Assembly (NCBI RefSeq): GCF_029227915.1
Contig: NC_079879.1
Location: forward strand, 33,360,501 to 33,424,500
Length of the DNA stretch: 64,000 nucleotides
DNA from: Hydractinia symbiolongicarpus
Taxonomy: Eukaryota; Cnidaria; Hydrozoa; Anthoathecata; Hydractiniidae
Direction: 5' to 3'
In this document: positions 12,701 through 23,149 of the stretch, one piece after another
Numbering within the stretch: the stretch's first letter is position 1
Layout of the letters: each line of letters opens with the position of its first letter
Program-made: the position numbers and the translations under genes
Notes under the pieces: model-generated
The model's database searches: none
Told to the model about the DNA's origin: nothing
What the model saw: only the letters and a program-made list of their open reading frames with translations

Positions 12701-15700
12701 GTTCTAAGTTAGCCAATCAGCAATCCAGGGGGCCTATAAATAGGAGGGAGTTACTCTGATTTAGCTTAACTTGCTTAACTGAAATAATTCTGACAGTCAG
12801 AGGTGGAGCACCAAGAGGTTAATAACAGGTGTGAAATGCAAAAGAAGCTAGAGCTCATAAAGAGTAGGTTCTTGTGAGGTATGATATGGAATCACAGGAG
12901 AGGAGCTCCAGATGTAATTGAGAGACTAGTTAAGTCAGAAAACACTACTAGGAGAAGAGCTCCGGATGTAGTGGAGAAGAGCGAACACTACTAGAAGAAG
13001 AGCTCCAGATGTAGTGGAGAAGAGCGAATTTATTGGGAACACGCACGTGAGCTTGAGACAATATCTTCTCTTCAGCCTAGCATCCTCACCCGATTCCGCC
13101 AAATTATCCTCAGTTTATTCTTACAAAATTGAAATAAATTTTTTACTCCAAGTTTGTGTTTTTATTGGGAACTACAGCAATTAATTTTATGATGATAAAT
13201 CATACTCCACTACTGGAAAAGAATTTCTAACTTTGTTATATATTATAGACATATGGGTACTTTGGTGGCATAAAAGTTGGGCACCACTTAGTCATCATCA
13301 TCATCATTCTCGGCTTAACGTCCGTTTTCCATGCTAGCATGGGTTGGACGGGGTATATTAATGACCCTCTTCCAATCTGATCTAGACTGTGTTAGATCTA
13401 AACTCAACTTCCTCTCTATCAAGTCTGTCCTTATAACCTCCTGCCAAGTCTTTCTCGGTCTGCCTCTGGGCTTTGCCCCAGGAACTATCAAGTCTCTACA
13501 CTTTCTTACCCAATTATCCTCCTCCATTCTTTCCAAGTGCCCCAGCCAATTCAATCTTCTTATCTGGATAACATCTTTAATTCTACAGAGACTTAGCCTG
13601 CTTCTTAGCTCATCTGAACTCTTTCTGTCTCTCAGACTGGCATTACACATCCACCTAACCATTCTCATATCATTCCTTTCTAAACGGTCAAGATCTTCCT
13701 GCTTCACTGCCCATGTCTCACTACCGTACAACATAACACTTCTTACACAGGCCTCATACAACCTACCTTTTACCTCAATTGACAGGACTCTGCTAGTCAA
13801 TAAAGGAAGTAACTCTCTAAACTTTTTCCAAGCAGAACCTATCCTGCAAGTAACACTTCTTCCAACACCCCCTTCACTGCCCAACATATCACCTAAGTAA
13901 CAGAAGTTCTTAACTATCTCTAACGAGCCACTGTTGTACATCATTAAAGCTGGAAATACTTCATTCTCTATAATCTCACCTTTGCAACGCTTGCATACAA
14001 ACTGTATGCCAGCTCTTAACCTTCCACTAATACTACTGCACTTCTTATGTACCCAATGCTTGCAAGTCTGACAAAAAATTGAGTTACTACCAACCCCTTT
14101 CCTGCAAACTCCACAAGGCCACTTTCCAACTACAAGGTCACACTTGGCTGCAATGCTACTTATCATGACTTTAGACTTTGCTGTGTTTACCTTCAGCCCT
14201 TTTTCTTCTAGTCATTTCTTCCACTTCTCAAACTTTTCAACTAAAGCTTCCATCGACTCTGCTATGAGAACCAAATCATCTGCATACAATAACTCCCATG
14301 GGCAACCTGTTCTGAACTCCATCGACAGCGCTTCTAAGACTAGAATAAACAACAAAGGACTAAGTACAGAACCCTGATGTACACCAACATTTACACTAAA
14401 TTCATCACTAAGTGAATCGTTTATCCTGACACGACTTCTAGCATTGCTGTACATAGACTGAACCATCGTAACTAGCCACTCATCCACACCTAATTTTCTC
14501 ATAGCCCACCAAATAACTTTACGTGGCACTCTATCAAAAGCTTTCTCTAAATCTACAAAGGCAAAATAGAGATTCTTTTTCTTTCCTAAATACTTTTCCT
14601 GAAGCTGTCTGAGTAAAAATATTGCATCTGTAGTGCCACGCCCTGGAACAAAACCAAATTGCATCTTATCTATATCAATTCTTTCTCTAAGTAACTTATC
14701 AATTACTCTTTCAATAACTTTCATTACTTGATCAACCAACTTCAAACCTCTATAGTTACCCCTTTCTAATGCATCACCCTTGCCCTTGAAACAATTCACT
14801 ATTACACTCGACTGCCACTCACTCGGAATAGCACCATCCTTTATAATCTGGTTAGCAAGACTTGTAATAAGCTTAACTCCAATATATCCAGATGCTTTTA
14901 CCATCTCTGCAACAATACCGGATACTCCTGCAGCCTTGCCAATCTTCATTTTCCTAATAGCCTCCACTACCCATTCTGTCTTGATCTGCATGGCTGGCCC
15001 TTCTACGACATCATCATCAGACAAATTACCCTCGTCCCAATCATTGCGCTGGTCTTCTCTTCTTAACACATCTGCAAATCTGTTTCTCTCTGCTTCTGAT
15101 TTTGCCTTATACACTGCTGTACGAGCTCGACGCTTAGCTTTTAAGTAAATATTTTTACTACCACCTGACTTCCACTCTTTCCAAAGTTTTCTCTTTTCCT
15201 TTATACACTGGTCAACCTCATTATTCCACCACCAGGTCTGTCTATGTCTAGCTGGTCCTTTCGTCCACCCACAGGTATCATCAGAAGCTTCTAGAAGACA
15301 ATTCTTCAAAGTAGTCCAAGTACTTTCAACATTGTCACTATCACATTGACTATTGTAGGCTAACTGCTGAACTTTTGCACTAAATTGTCTTGCTACAATC
15401 TCTTCCTTCAGCTTCCAGACTTTTCGACGGGGCCTGTACTTTCCCTTGGCTTCTCTGACACTCTTCAAGATAATATCACAAACCAGCAACCTATGCTGGG
15501 AAACACACTCTTCCCCCGATATAACTTTCACGTCCTTCACCACTTTCTTGTCTGACTTTCTAACCAAAAAGTAATCTATCTGTGTCTTTACAACCACCTG
15601 ACTCATATGTTATCAGCCTACTCTGTCTCTTACTGAATGATGTGTTGCAAACCACCATGTCCGTTGCCATTCCAAACTCAAGCAATCTCTCCCCTTCCTT

Positions 15701-17661
15701 ATTTCTGCTCCCAAATCCATAGCCTCCATGCACACCTCTATAACCTTCAGATGACTTCCCAACATGACCATTAAAGTCGCCGCCCACCATGACAAGTTCA
15801 GTGTCTCCAAACTTTGATGTGACTGCTATTAACTCATCATAAAACTTATCTTTATCTTCCTCACTGAGTCCACACTGTGGAGCATAAACTGACAAAAAAG
15901 TGACAATCCTATTACCTATCAAAAACTTTATCACTATAATACGACTATTAACACGCATAACATCTATTACTTTTTCTACCCACTTCTCTGCAACGAATAT
16001 GCCAACTCCTCCATATCCATCACTATTACCAATCCAAAAAAGCTTATACCTTGCCTTCCTACCTTCCACAAATCTCACTGAAGCTCCTCGCCACCTAACT
16101 TCCTGAACACAACACATGTCAACATTTCAACTACTTCACCTGCTCTACCTCTCAGAGTACCAACATTTACACTAGCCATCCTCAACCTAGTGTTATCTAC
16201 CTTGTGATGTGATAGCTGGGTAACGGTCTGACGATGCTCACATCTGACATCTGTCCTACCGTGCGCGACACCTTCACTCCTTAGAGTTCCAGCCCCGTTT
16301 ACGCAGTTTGTCTGATTAACTATTCTTACGGCCATTAATAAAGAGTTTTGGCATTGTTTTACAGCTGGATGCCCTTCCTAGCGCCAACCGTTTACAGACC
16401 GGACTGGGTGTTTTTTAAAGTGACACCATCACTATGTGGCATTTCATGGGACTTCCACAATCGCCCCTTTAAACTAAGGTATGGTGGAGGACGTTCAACT
16501 CCTCTCTTGTCTCTTAAGGAGACCCTTAGTGGAAAATAGATAGATTGATACATGTGCATATTCTACATGACTTCACATTTATTGAGGGATATAGCTACCC
16601 TGCCTATTCTTTCCAAGAGGGGCCATAGCTTAGATGGGGAGTTCTAGAGTATTTAATGCTCATTTTGAGCTACGCAGACTCAATAAAAGTCCATGCTCTA
16701 TCAGACAACTTTCTGCAACATCAACGGCCCACACATTGTGCCATCTCCCCAATTTCCCTCACATGGCTTGGTTAACTTGAGGCTATGTTAGCATTCACTT
16801 GCCCCTATTAAATCACTTCCAAGCTGAATCAAACCCCAGTCTCTCGCACAAAGTATGGTAGTTATAACTACTAAGCTAATAAGCAATATCTTCGGTAGAG
16901 GACATTATCAAAAAATTGATTAGAAAAATGCTCATTTTGATGAAAATGAAAATCAGGTCCACTGTACATTGTTCTTAATGAGTTGTCTGTGTTTTTTATG
17001 AAGGTACCCAAGTAGGTTCCCCAGTTAAGTACCAATGTTTTATATAAACATTGGTACTCAAACACAAATTTATACATAAATTTTCGCAGAAATTCCTATA
17101 AATATGTTGACAAATGATGTTGTTATTTTTTTAGGGATTTGAAAGAACAATTTTTAGGATTCAATTAACGATTTAAACATCTAGGTTTTTAAAATGAAGA
17201 AGAATATAGGATTCCTTTCCTCTAACCTGCATTTTAAAATATGTTGCTAAATGATTTTTCATCAAGTTCTATGTGTCTATGATCATTGAAAAGCATGTGG
17301 TTTTTTTAGACTGGTTTCTGCTACTTGGTTGGTATCCATGCAGCCATAGATAGAAAATTCATTTTTTCATTTATTATAATAAATACTACAAATTATAGCC
17401 AGTTAGCTACATACCTTAGCAAATTTATGGAAGAAATAACGGATCCATCTTTGAGATAAATAGTAGTTATATGTTCCTTGAATGTAGCACTTGCTATTTT
17501 CAAAAGTTCGTCATAGGAAACAGGAAGAGCAATGACCTAAATGTGAGTATAATTTCCTTAGGACTCACTATCTCTGTATAAACAATATCAAGAAAAATGT
17601 TTCTTACCTTTCCTGATGTATTACTACCATTTCTAAACAGTTTAAGTCTTGATTCAGTCAT
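3800..17661 (-). CDS. KCTD9: KCTD9-like BTB/POZ and pentapeptide-repeat protein, 13 exons, 394 aa
   Basis: Members of this family are BTB proteins proposed to recruit substrates to CUL3 ubiquitin ligases. Coding exons in order: 17661-17608, 17536-17415, 8169-8126, 8044-8000, 6862-6799, 6613-6558, 6315-6187, 5913-5846, 5687-5598, 5199-5050, 4686-4572, 4148-4015, 3913-3800. All junctions are GT-AG and keep phase, giving 1185 nt. Domains: N-terminal KHA/ubiquitin-like segment (residues 1-75), linker, BTB/T1 domain (about 96-194, with WITLNVGG, FTTTR, LIDRSPEYFEPILNYLRHG and GVLEEARFFG), then pentapeptide repeats (about 225-385, with ANLSNANLQGA, ANLKGANLEGSQ, ATLAGADLENC and ADLQGANLRGANV). The C-terminus contains APLHM, like vertebrate KCTD9 (389 residues). 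Intron 2 is 9.2 kb and full of transposons. The start codon is the only upstream in-frame Met in exon 1. Identification is by recognition of conserved motifs; orthology rests on full-length collinearity. Confidence 0.93.
4339..4462 (-). mobile_element. 124-bp mini Helitron-like element in KCTD9 intron 11
   Basis: Read on the minus strand, it starts TCTCTATAGTAATAG and ends with a near-terminal hairpin CCCGTGGATTTTTCCACGGG, then 10 nt, then CTAG. The flanking bases are A at the 5' side and T at the 3' side. This matches the Helitron signature: 5' TC, 3' hairpin plus CTRR, insertion between A and T, no target duplication. It shares both ends with the larger copies at 8312-10529 but lacks almost all of their interior. 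Confidence 0.7.
6187..6862 (-). other. KCTD9: BTB/T1 domain core exons of KCTD9 (exons 5-7)
   Basis: Exon 5 (6862-6799) carries WITLNVGGKCFTTTR, the first strand and the turn of the T1 fold. Exon 6 (6613-6558, only 56 nt) carries the YPETML block. Exon 7 (6315-6187) carries LIDRSPEYFEPILNYLRHG. Exon 6 is easy to miss: it was placed because both flanks need a phase-2 entry and phase-1 exit and because it restores the usual T1 spacing. Other candidate segments in this interval contained stops or broke phase. Confidence 0.85.
6766..6790. repeat. GTTT microsatellite
   Basis: About six consecutive GTTT units lie in the intron immediately beside the exon 5 splice donor of KCTD9. Confidence 0.8.
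7852..7976 (+). mobile_element. 125-bp mini Helitron-like element in KCTD9 intron 4
   Basis: It starts TCTATATTATAAC directly after a CTAG (7848-7851) left by a preceding copy, whose hairpin GTGGATTTATCC has decayed. It ends with hairpin CTGTGGATTTTTCACAG, a short spacer and CTAG at 7973-7976, followed by T. It has the same ends as the 8312-10529 array. Confidence 0.6.
8205..10529 (+). mobile_element. Head-to-tail array of three Helitron-like elements plus a 3' fragment
   Basis: The units are 8312-9061, 9062-9809 and 9810-10529 (720-750 bp each), preceded by a 3'-end fragment (about 8205-8311). Each starts TCTATATAATAATACGCC or a variant. Each ends with a GTGGATTTTTCCAC-type hairpin, about 12 nt (GGGCCTTATCGA), then CTAG. 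The next unit begins directly after CTAG with no linker. Shared internal blocks include ACTTGGAAACGAGGTGGTGA, CCGTTTCGGAATGG and GCTGACGTCAGCAAAA. No Rep/helicase frame is present, so these are non-autonomous. The open frames of 96-111 residues inside are repeat-derived and not conserved between units. Confidence 0.75.
10530..11256. other. Intronic AT-rich spacer with a GCAT microsatellite
   Basis: This is KCTD9 intron 2 sequence between the Helitron array and the first RTE copy. An alternating GCAT repeat occupies about 11221-11245, right before the RTE 5' end. No gene is seen. Confidence 0.6.
11257..12134 (+). mobile_element. Internally deleted RTE-type LINE (copy A)
   Basis: It matches the complement of copy B. 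The 5' untranslated part (11257-11567, starting GGGTCTCTTAAGAG) is joined directly to the reverse transcriptase C-terminal part and 3' end (11568-12134, ending in ATGA-type repeats). The join falls where both parent segments read GCAGTGAA or similar, so the 2.3 kb between was lost at a short matching sequence. A further 18-bp deletion lies near 11729. The remaining frame (11642-11941) encodes the conserved DRLERNDMRMVRWM / RLNWLGHLERM region only. Not functional. Confidence 0.85.
12135..13287 (+). other. Region between LINE copies with a possible solo LTR
   Basis: A TATAAATA box (12735-12742) follows a CCAATCAGCAATCC stretch. Downstream lie two to three copies of a roughly 43-bp repeat containing GAAGAGCTCCAGATGTAGTGG (about 12890-13030) and an AATAAA signal near 13133. 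A promoter-like start, short transcribed region and polyadenylation signal with no coding frame resemble a solo LTR. I could not define ends with a target duplication. Confidence 0.3.
13315..15606 (-). pseudogene. RTE element: reverse transcriptase, zinc finger and C-terminal domain
   Basis: Open from 15606 to an in-frame TGA at 14212-14214, then continuing in the same frame to 13315. Reverse transcriptase motifs: the FGFVPGRGTTDAIF block, AFVDLEKAFDRVPR, HQGSVLSPLLF and the YADD box in LLYADDLVLIAES. After the stop comes a PHD/RING-like Cys-His cluster (CGVCRKGVGSNSIFCQTCKHWVH, given here only as spacing CxxC-x(9)-CxxC-x(4)-H, then CKRC). The C-terminal block typical of RTE/BovB-type elements contains RLNWLGHLERM. 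The nonsense codon replaces what is probably Trp. The zinc-finger insert is seen in the sequence; its function is unknown to me. Confidence 0.85.
15560..16335 (-). pseudogene. RTE element: AP-type endonuclease region
   Basis: This part would nick target DNA to prime reverse transcription. Visible motifs in order: a start-proximal MASVNVGTLRGRAGEV, then CCVQEVRWRG (catalytic Glu), VSVYAPQ-like LSVYAPQCG, VGGDFNGHVG (catalytic Asp/Asn), then QIDYFLVRK and the SQHRLLVCDI block (Asp-His pair) just inside the next open frame. Two shifts interrupt it: one near 16110, before the catalytic Glu, and one near 15600, before QIDY. No intact protein can be made. Confidence 0.85.
16537..16893 (-). mobile_element. 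tRNA-derived SINE (copy 1)
   Basis: On the minus strand the head carries a pol III A box (TAGCTTAGTAGTTA, near 16875) and a B box (GGGTTTGATTC, near 16835) at tRNA spacing. The tail at 16537 is of GATA/TCTA type. The body, including the blocks TCACATGGCTTGG and TTGAGCTACGC, matches copy 2 at 25190. It lies immediately beside the RTE 5' end. Confidence 0.75.
16894..17414. other. Intron 2 sequence next to KCTD9 exon 2
   Basis: AT-rich, with no conserved coding segment or clear repeat structure. It ends at the splice donor of KCTD9 exon 2 (minus strand). Confidence 0.5.
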
Positions 17662-17946
17662 ATTAACTTGATTGATCGTTTGGTTTGCCTGTGTGTAATT
17701 TGATTATATCAAGAAAGGTACAGTAGCTAGCTAGCCACGAACATTGTCCGCAGAAATATAAGTAACCATAATTTAGGTTATATTAGCGTAGAAGTTGGAA
17801 GGTGAAGCAAATATTAACGACAGCAAACTAACAGCAAACTAAAAGAAAATTCTAAAAACTGGCCATGTGCTCCACCTAAAAAATTATGAAAATGTAAACA
17901 AACAAATTTACGCTTTGTCAGCAAAACTAAAAGTGTTCAAACAGTT
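17662..17946 (-). promoter_or_regulatory. KCTD9: KCTD9 5' flank / 5' UTR
   Basis: Only 285 bp separate the KCTD9 start codon from the transposon at 17947. Any core promoter or leader must sit here or inside the transposon, unless a non-coding first exon lies beyond it. I see no unambiguous TATA or initiator element. The region is placed by position only. Confidence 0.3.
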
Positions 17947-18132
17947 GGGAATGACTTCATTTAGCACCGGGCTAAGTGGTCCCGACACACGACGTACAAC
18001 ATAACTAGTACCCTTCATACTTTATCGATATTAAAAGTCCGACAGACGTTCAGTCATACTTCTCCAACCAAATGGACCCGACAAATGCAACCGCATTATC
18101 CGACATCCTCTCTATATAACAAATACATAATT
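17947..18132 (+). repeat. Left terminal inverted repeat of the 6.67-kb element
   Basis: It is almost base-for-base the complement of 24435-24620, including the blocks CACCGGGCTAAGTGG, CGACGTACAACATAAC and CCGACAGACGTTCAG. Near identity over this length implies recent insertion or homogenisation. Confidence 0.9.
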
Positions 18133-18162
18133 TCTCTGTCGATGGCCATACCACACGGTCAT

Positions 18163-21100
18163 TTACGGCAGGAAAAAAAGTGTGCGCATGCGCCATTATT
18201 TGTTATCAAATTTTTTGCCGCAAGCGATTCATAATGGCCACCATCGCACGTGCTTTAAATTTCCCTTAAAAACAAACGTTTTTCGAGCCTCTGCGGTAGA
18301 GATAATCTCTTAAAAAGTTTTATTTTAGTAGAGCAGGCCTTGGACTATACAAAAACTCTGGATTCCACTACCCGATCACTTTCACTTTTGTTTGGAGGAG
18401 ACAGAAAGAATAGCAATGTTTTGATCATAAAATTTTATATGTTGGTGGAAAATGAAGATATTTGCCTTCCAACGCAAAGTCATGCTTTAAGACATGTTTT
18501 TCCTGAAAGCTGATAGCCTATTTTATCAAATAAAACCAGTGGTTTGTGGCTGCCACTTTTTTTCTGAAAGAAACTGGTCCTTGGAAATGACCTTTCACAA
18601 GACTTCATAAATCGGTAAATATCATTATTTTAAATGAGAATTGTGCACTCAATAAGATAAATATAAGCAATAAACCAGTGTTAGATGTGAAAAATGTTGT
18701 AATCTAGTTAAGACATTACAATATTTAATGGCTTCTCACACATTCCTAAGAAAAAATCGCAAAAACACTTTGTTCAGAATGAATAGTCTACGCAACCATG
18801 ATTCCAAAATTGTCACTCGTGCCTCGATATGCTCACGCAAGTGAGAATTATGTTAAAATTAAATATTACTTGTCACCTATTTAGGTGACGATAGTAAAAT
18901 CTGCAATAATTTAATGAAGATATTCTTTCACAAAAAACGCAAAAAAAAAGTTATTTTTTTTAAGATGGATGTGGTAACAATTTGTTTTGTAACGTTTCTT
19001 TTTTATTCACATCCTGTTTTAACATCGTTAAAATCTTAGTCAAACAATACCACGTTTTCGTCCGCCATATTCTTTTTCCTGTGGCGTCGATGGCTGAAAT
19101 CCATTATTTAAAACAACAAATATTGCCACACAAGGTTTGGGCCATAAGTTGCCAATGTGCGATGCAAATAAGACGATAATTGGTCAAAATTGTCTGCAAA
19201 GTGGACATATTTGATTCACATAAAAATTGTAGTGCGAAACGCAATGATTTCGACGTATTTACAACAGAAAGTTTTTGTTCGCCTAGTTAGACTACGGGTA
19301 GCGTAATTAAACTACATCATATCTTGTTTAGTATTTTATCTCTAACTTGTAAAATAAAATTTAGAAACAGTGTGAACATGCCAACCTGGGCGTTGGCGAA
19401 AGCTTGCTGAAAGATATATTTGGATATGTCGTAGATTTTGTCGTTCTTATTTTTTAACATCTTAAAAAACTGCTCTACCAACTAAACTACATCATGTCGC
19501 CTAACTAAATGACTCGCCTAATTAGGTCATGTCGTCTAATTAGGTGTTTACCCTGACTGTTTACAGTTCCCCAAAAGGGGTTAGGGGTTAGTTAGGGGTT
19601 TATTAATAGTTCTGCTAAAAATAATTTTTCGCAGCGAAGGTTTGTTTGTTAATGAAAAACCTCATACAAAAAAAAATCGATAATATTTTTCTATAATATG
19701 TATATAATTAACAAAACAACAAGTAACACTAAACCAGAGATGCTCCTGTGCATTTATTTGGACAGCATATCTGTTCGTACCCTGGAAAAAAATTTTGACT
19801 TATATAATTGAGGCTTAGCCGAGTTTGTGGTGTCTGATAAATCATGAAAAATTTATGTTTATCTCGCCAAAAAAAGTTTCATCAGAAAAAAGTCAGGGAT
19901 TTCACAGGAATATGTTAAACATTAACTCACATGTCTGTACATTTTTATGCACACTTTGCTATCATTTTACATGCTTTTTTATGAGAGCCTCAGGTTTTTT
20001 TAAAAGATAAGAGCTTTTTGTAGCGCCCTGTCGTCTGCTCAATCATTGTTTTCCAAACCAAAAATAACCTAGCCTGCGGTTGTGGTAAACTCTGGAGCTA
20101 TCCACAATCACCCAGAACCAGCTGGAATCTGTTAGAATGACCTAGGAACAGACCGAATTAACACGAACCAATCAGTCATTTGAAAAAAATATAAACAACT
20201 AGGAAAAAACGCTGGTGTATATAGTGCCTTAATAATTGGCTCCATATCGAACGTGTATTCCATAGACTTTAAAGGGAAAGACTCCTGTTAGGTAGAAGAC
20301 CTTCCAAGCCAAAATTAAGAAATCGAAAAGGAGGACATTTAGTAAGAAGATGGGAATTATGAACCTTTTTCGTACAAAAAAATACATTTTATAATGGGGA
20401 TTTGAAAAAGAAACTTTTTGTTTTTCGGGAAGTCGGCTGTACGAGGTTTGTGCCTTTGGTCCATTGAACGTTGACGGCTGGTCCGTTAAATTATTGAATT
20501 ATAAAAGATTGAAAACGATTGCCACACATTGCACACGCACGCTTCGTGGTTTTGGGTGATTCTGGTAGCTTATATTGTACTTTCTGTTTGTTCACATTTT
20601 AGGGCACCAGTGCCAAATTGTTCTATGATACAAAACATGTTGGCACGATTTCATTGAAGTAATTTTGACCCAACAATTCACAATTTCAAGCGTCATTCAA
20701 ACGTGATTTGCATGTGAAGATTTGTTGACAGAGGCGGTTAAAAAAAAAGATGGAACAATGATGAAACAGAGGAGCTTGCCGATTTGCTCGATTACCACTT
20801 TTTGTTGGATGTGTTTGAAATAAGAATGTATTCGTTAAATACAGATTATGAATTGAAATAAAAAATACTTGTAATAGCCTAATTTGTAAACTATTTTTAT
20901 ATAATTCAGATTGACTTTCGTGGTGAAAAATCTCACGATTAAGGAATGGTCTAGGCTGAAATGTCTAAAAATGTGTAAATTGTTAGCTTTCGTTTAACAC
21001 ATATATAACTGTACAATTTTTTTTCATTTGCAATCAGTTGCTAGTCTAACAACAACAACAATAATGATAAATATTTAAAGTGTTTCTAGCCCAGAAAATC

Positions 21101-21720
21101 ACAAAAACCTATTGTTAGTGGATTATTTCCATTGGGGTCCACTGAGTCTGAGTGAAGCTAGCTTTCTCACATTTACCAACCTTAGAGCTAGCTAAGGTTA
21201 CAGATCAGATGAATTATTTTTTTCCTTTTAAAATTTAATTTTAGAAGTATAATATCGTTTGTTCTTTGTTTATTAGCGTCTATTTTACATTTCTAATAGT
21301 TGTCAACCATTTTTTTTGTGAAAACGAAAGTGAAATGTATGGTGTAGAAAAGCTTAAAATTTTAGTAGTAAAAAAAGTGGCAGCTACTACCTAATACGAT
21401 GGAACGCTCGATAAGGGATACATGCAAACAGGAAAAGTAATTTTTAGGCAAAACCTTGCGTCAGAATGTTGTACAAGAGTGCTCCTGTACTGGTAAATTG
21501 TGAACTAGCCATCTGGGCTTTTGTTGGACCTTGCCGTCTGTTTAGGCTGCCCCGGTGGCAACCAAAGGCGAAATAGTAATCTATGGTCATCCTTCTTTAG
21601 TTTTAAAAGGAAAAAATGTTAAATTTTCTTTTATTGGGCAACTAAAACAAGATAATAGAGAGTGAGGTCAATATCGATGACGTCATAATCTTATGCCGTA
21701 GGCGCTTTTTTTAAAAAAAA
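18163..21720. other. Interior of the 6.67-kb element, non-coding
   Basis: No open frame above about 65 codons and no recognisable protein motif. A pair of short inverted segments brackets it: GTGTGCGCATGCGCC near 18180 and GGCGCATGCGCACAC near 21723. A second inverted pair, GGCTGCCACTTTTTTT near 18548 against AAAAAAAGTGGCAGC near 21372, suggests a decayed inner inverted repeat. Around 19285-19560 a motif of the type CTAATTAGGTCATGTCG recurs several times. Confidence 0.5.
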
Positions 21721-21774
21721 TTTTGGCGCATGCGCACACTTTATTTCCTTAAAATCGCGGTTTTGAACGACCGT

Positions 21775-22045
21775 GACCAACGTAATATCGCATAATACTG
21801 CATAATACCTTCATAATACTCTCTGTCGCTACATAACAAATACATATTTTTTCTGTCAATAATCCATAACCAAAGTAATATCGCATAATACTGCATAATA
21901 CTGCATAATACCTTCATAATTTAAAAAAAGTACATAAATTTTCTGTCGATGGCCATACCAACGTAATATCGCATAATACCGCATAATACCTTCATAATAC
22001 TCTCTATGGTTCCATAAAAAATACATATTTTTCTGTCGATGGCCA
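21775..22045 (-). repeat. Inner satellite block, inverse orientation
   Basis: About three units reading CGTAATATCGCATAATAC, then CCTTCATAATACTCTCT, then a CTGTCGATGGCCATA block. They are the complement of the units in the right-hand array, so the element carries the same satellite in both orientations and could fold back. Confidence 0.8.
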
Positions 22046-22439
22046 TAACATAAGTGTTTGTGCAGGGTAAAGTATAAAATTTTCTCTTTGATTGGTCTTT
22101 TAAAATATCTCAGATCTTATTTTGCACATACCTCAACTTCTAAAAAGTGTTACCTTAAATGACGTATGGATGTGTCTTACATTTACAGACTTCTTTTAAT
22201 TTTTCTGCTAGGATTTCGACCTTTACTTTCATCCAGGTTGTTTTTTAGCCATGTATTGTGGAATATCCCATTTACTTACTGGTTTAGGGAGGCTTTATTT
22301 GAATAGATCTATTAGGTCATTTTTTAAATAGTTTTATCCAAGTGTCCACTGTCGTCTCTATTGCATGTGCATAGGTATAGAACAAAACCGCCTTTTTAGT
22401 GCATACTATACATCTTTCCTCAAATCTAACAGCTTAAGA

Positions 22440-23120
22440 CTTTTACTGTGTCATTTGCGAGGGGGTATTTGTCCAGAATATTGTTTCTATTGGTGCATAG
22501 ATGTGCACCCAACCTCACTGAATGTTTAATTTAAGGCGTAAAGTCTTCTCTTGATTGGCGTGCTTCATTTTTTCGCGGAAGCGTATTCGTCCAAAGTATA
22601 GTGTCTATTTGTGAATGGATTGTTATCCAACATCAGTGTTGGTTTGGTTTATAGTGAATAGTTTTTCCTTCGATTGGTCTGCTTTGGGACTTTTGATGTG
22701 TCATTTTCTTGGAGGGTATTTAGTCAAATATGACTTCTATTGGTGGATGGATGTGTATCCAACCTCAATATTTGTTCAATTACAGTGTAAAGTGTACACA
22801 TTGATTAGTCTGCTTTAGAACTTTCATTTTTTTATATCGCAGCAAGGTACTTGTCCAAAATATAGTGTCTCTTTGTGTATTGACGTGTATCCAACATCAG
22901 TGTTTGTTTAGTTTAAAGTATAAAGTCTTCTCTTGATTGGCGTGCTTAAGGACTTTTAATGTAGGACTTTTGATGTATCATTTCGCAGAAGAGTATTTTG
23001 CCATAATATCATTTCTATTGGTAAATGGATGTATACTCAACCTCAATTGTTGTTTTTTTCAATATGTGATCACTTTGCATTAATTGGTCTACTTTAGAAA
23101 TTTTGATACGTCATTTCCAG
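22440..23120 (+). repeat. Diverged tandem repeat, about 150-165 bp unit, 4-5 copies
   Basis: Recurring blocks in fixed order: GTGTCATTT, then GTCCAAAATATAGTGTCTAT, then GGATGTGTATCCAACCTCA, then AAAGTCTTCTCTTGATTGG, then GACTTTTGATGTGTCATTT. Copies differ by substitutions and small indels. It lies inside the 6.67-kb element and is unrelated to the 90-bp satellite. Confidence 0.75.
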
Positions 23121-23149
23121 GGAGAACACTTGTTTCTACTGCGGAATAA

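Larger units (their letters stand above)
13293..16525 (-). mobile_element. Near full-length RTE-type non-LTR retrotransposon (copy B)
   Basis: The copy is flanked by TTAGT on both sides (13288-13292 and 16526-16530), consistent with a target duplication. On the minus strand it runs from a 5' UTR (start GGGTCTCCTTAAGAG) through one long coding region to a tail of ATG/ATC trinucleotides, which is typical of RTE 3' ends. Coding order: AP-type endonuclease, reverse transcriptase, a zinc-finger insert, then the C-terminal region with MLYGSETWAVKQEDLDRLER. The frame is broken at least three times (about 16110, 15600 and 14213), so this copy is dead, although the ends look complete. Confidence 0.88.

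Noticed and set aside
13331-13900. 189-codon plus-strand frame
   Set aside because: It is the antisense shadow of the RTE reverse transcriptase C-terminus on the minus strand. The same shadow recurs at 31384-31704.
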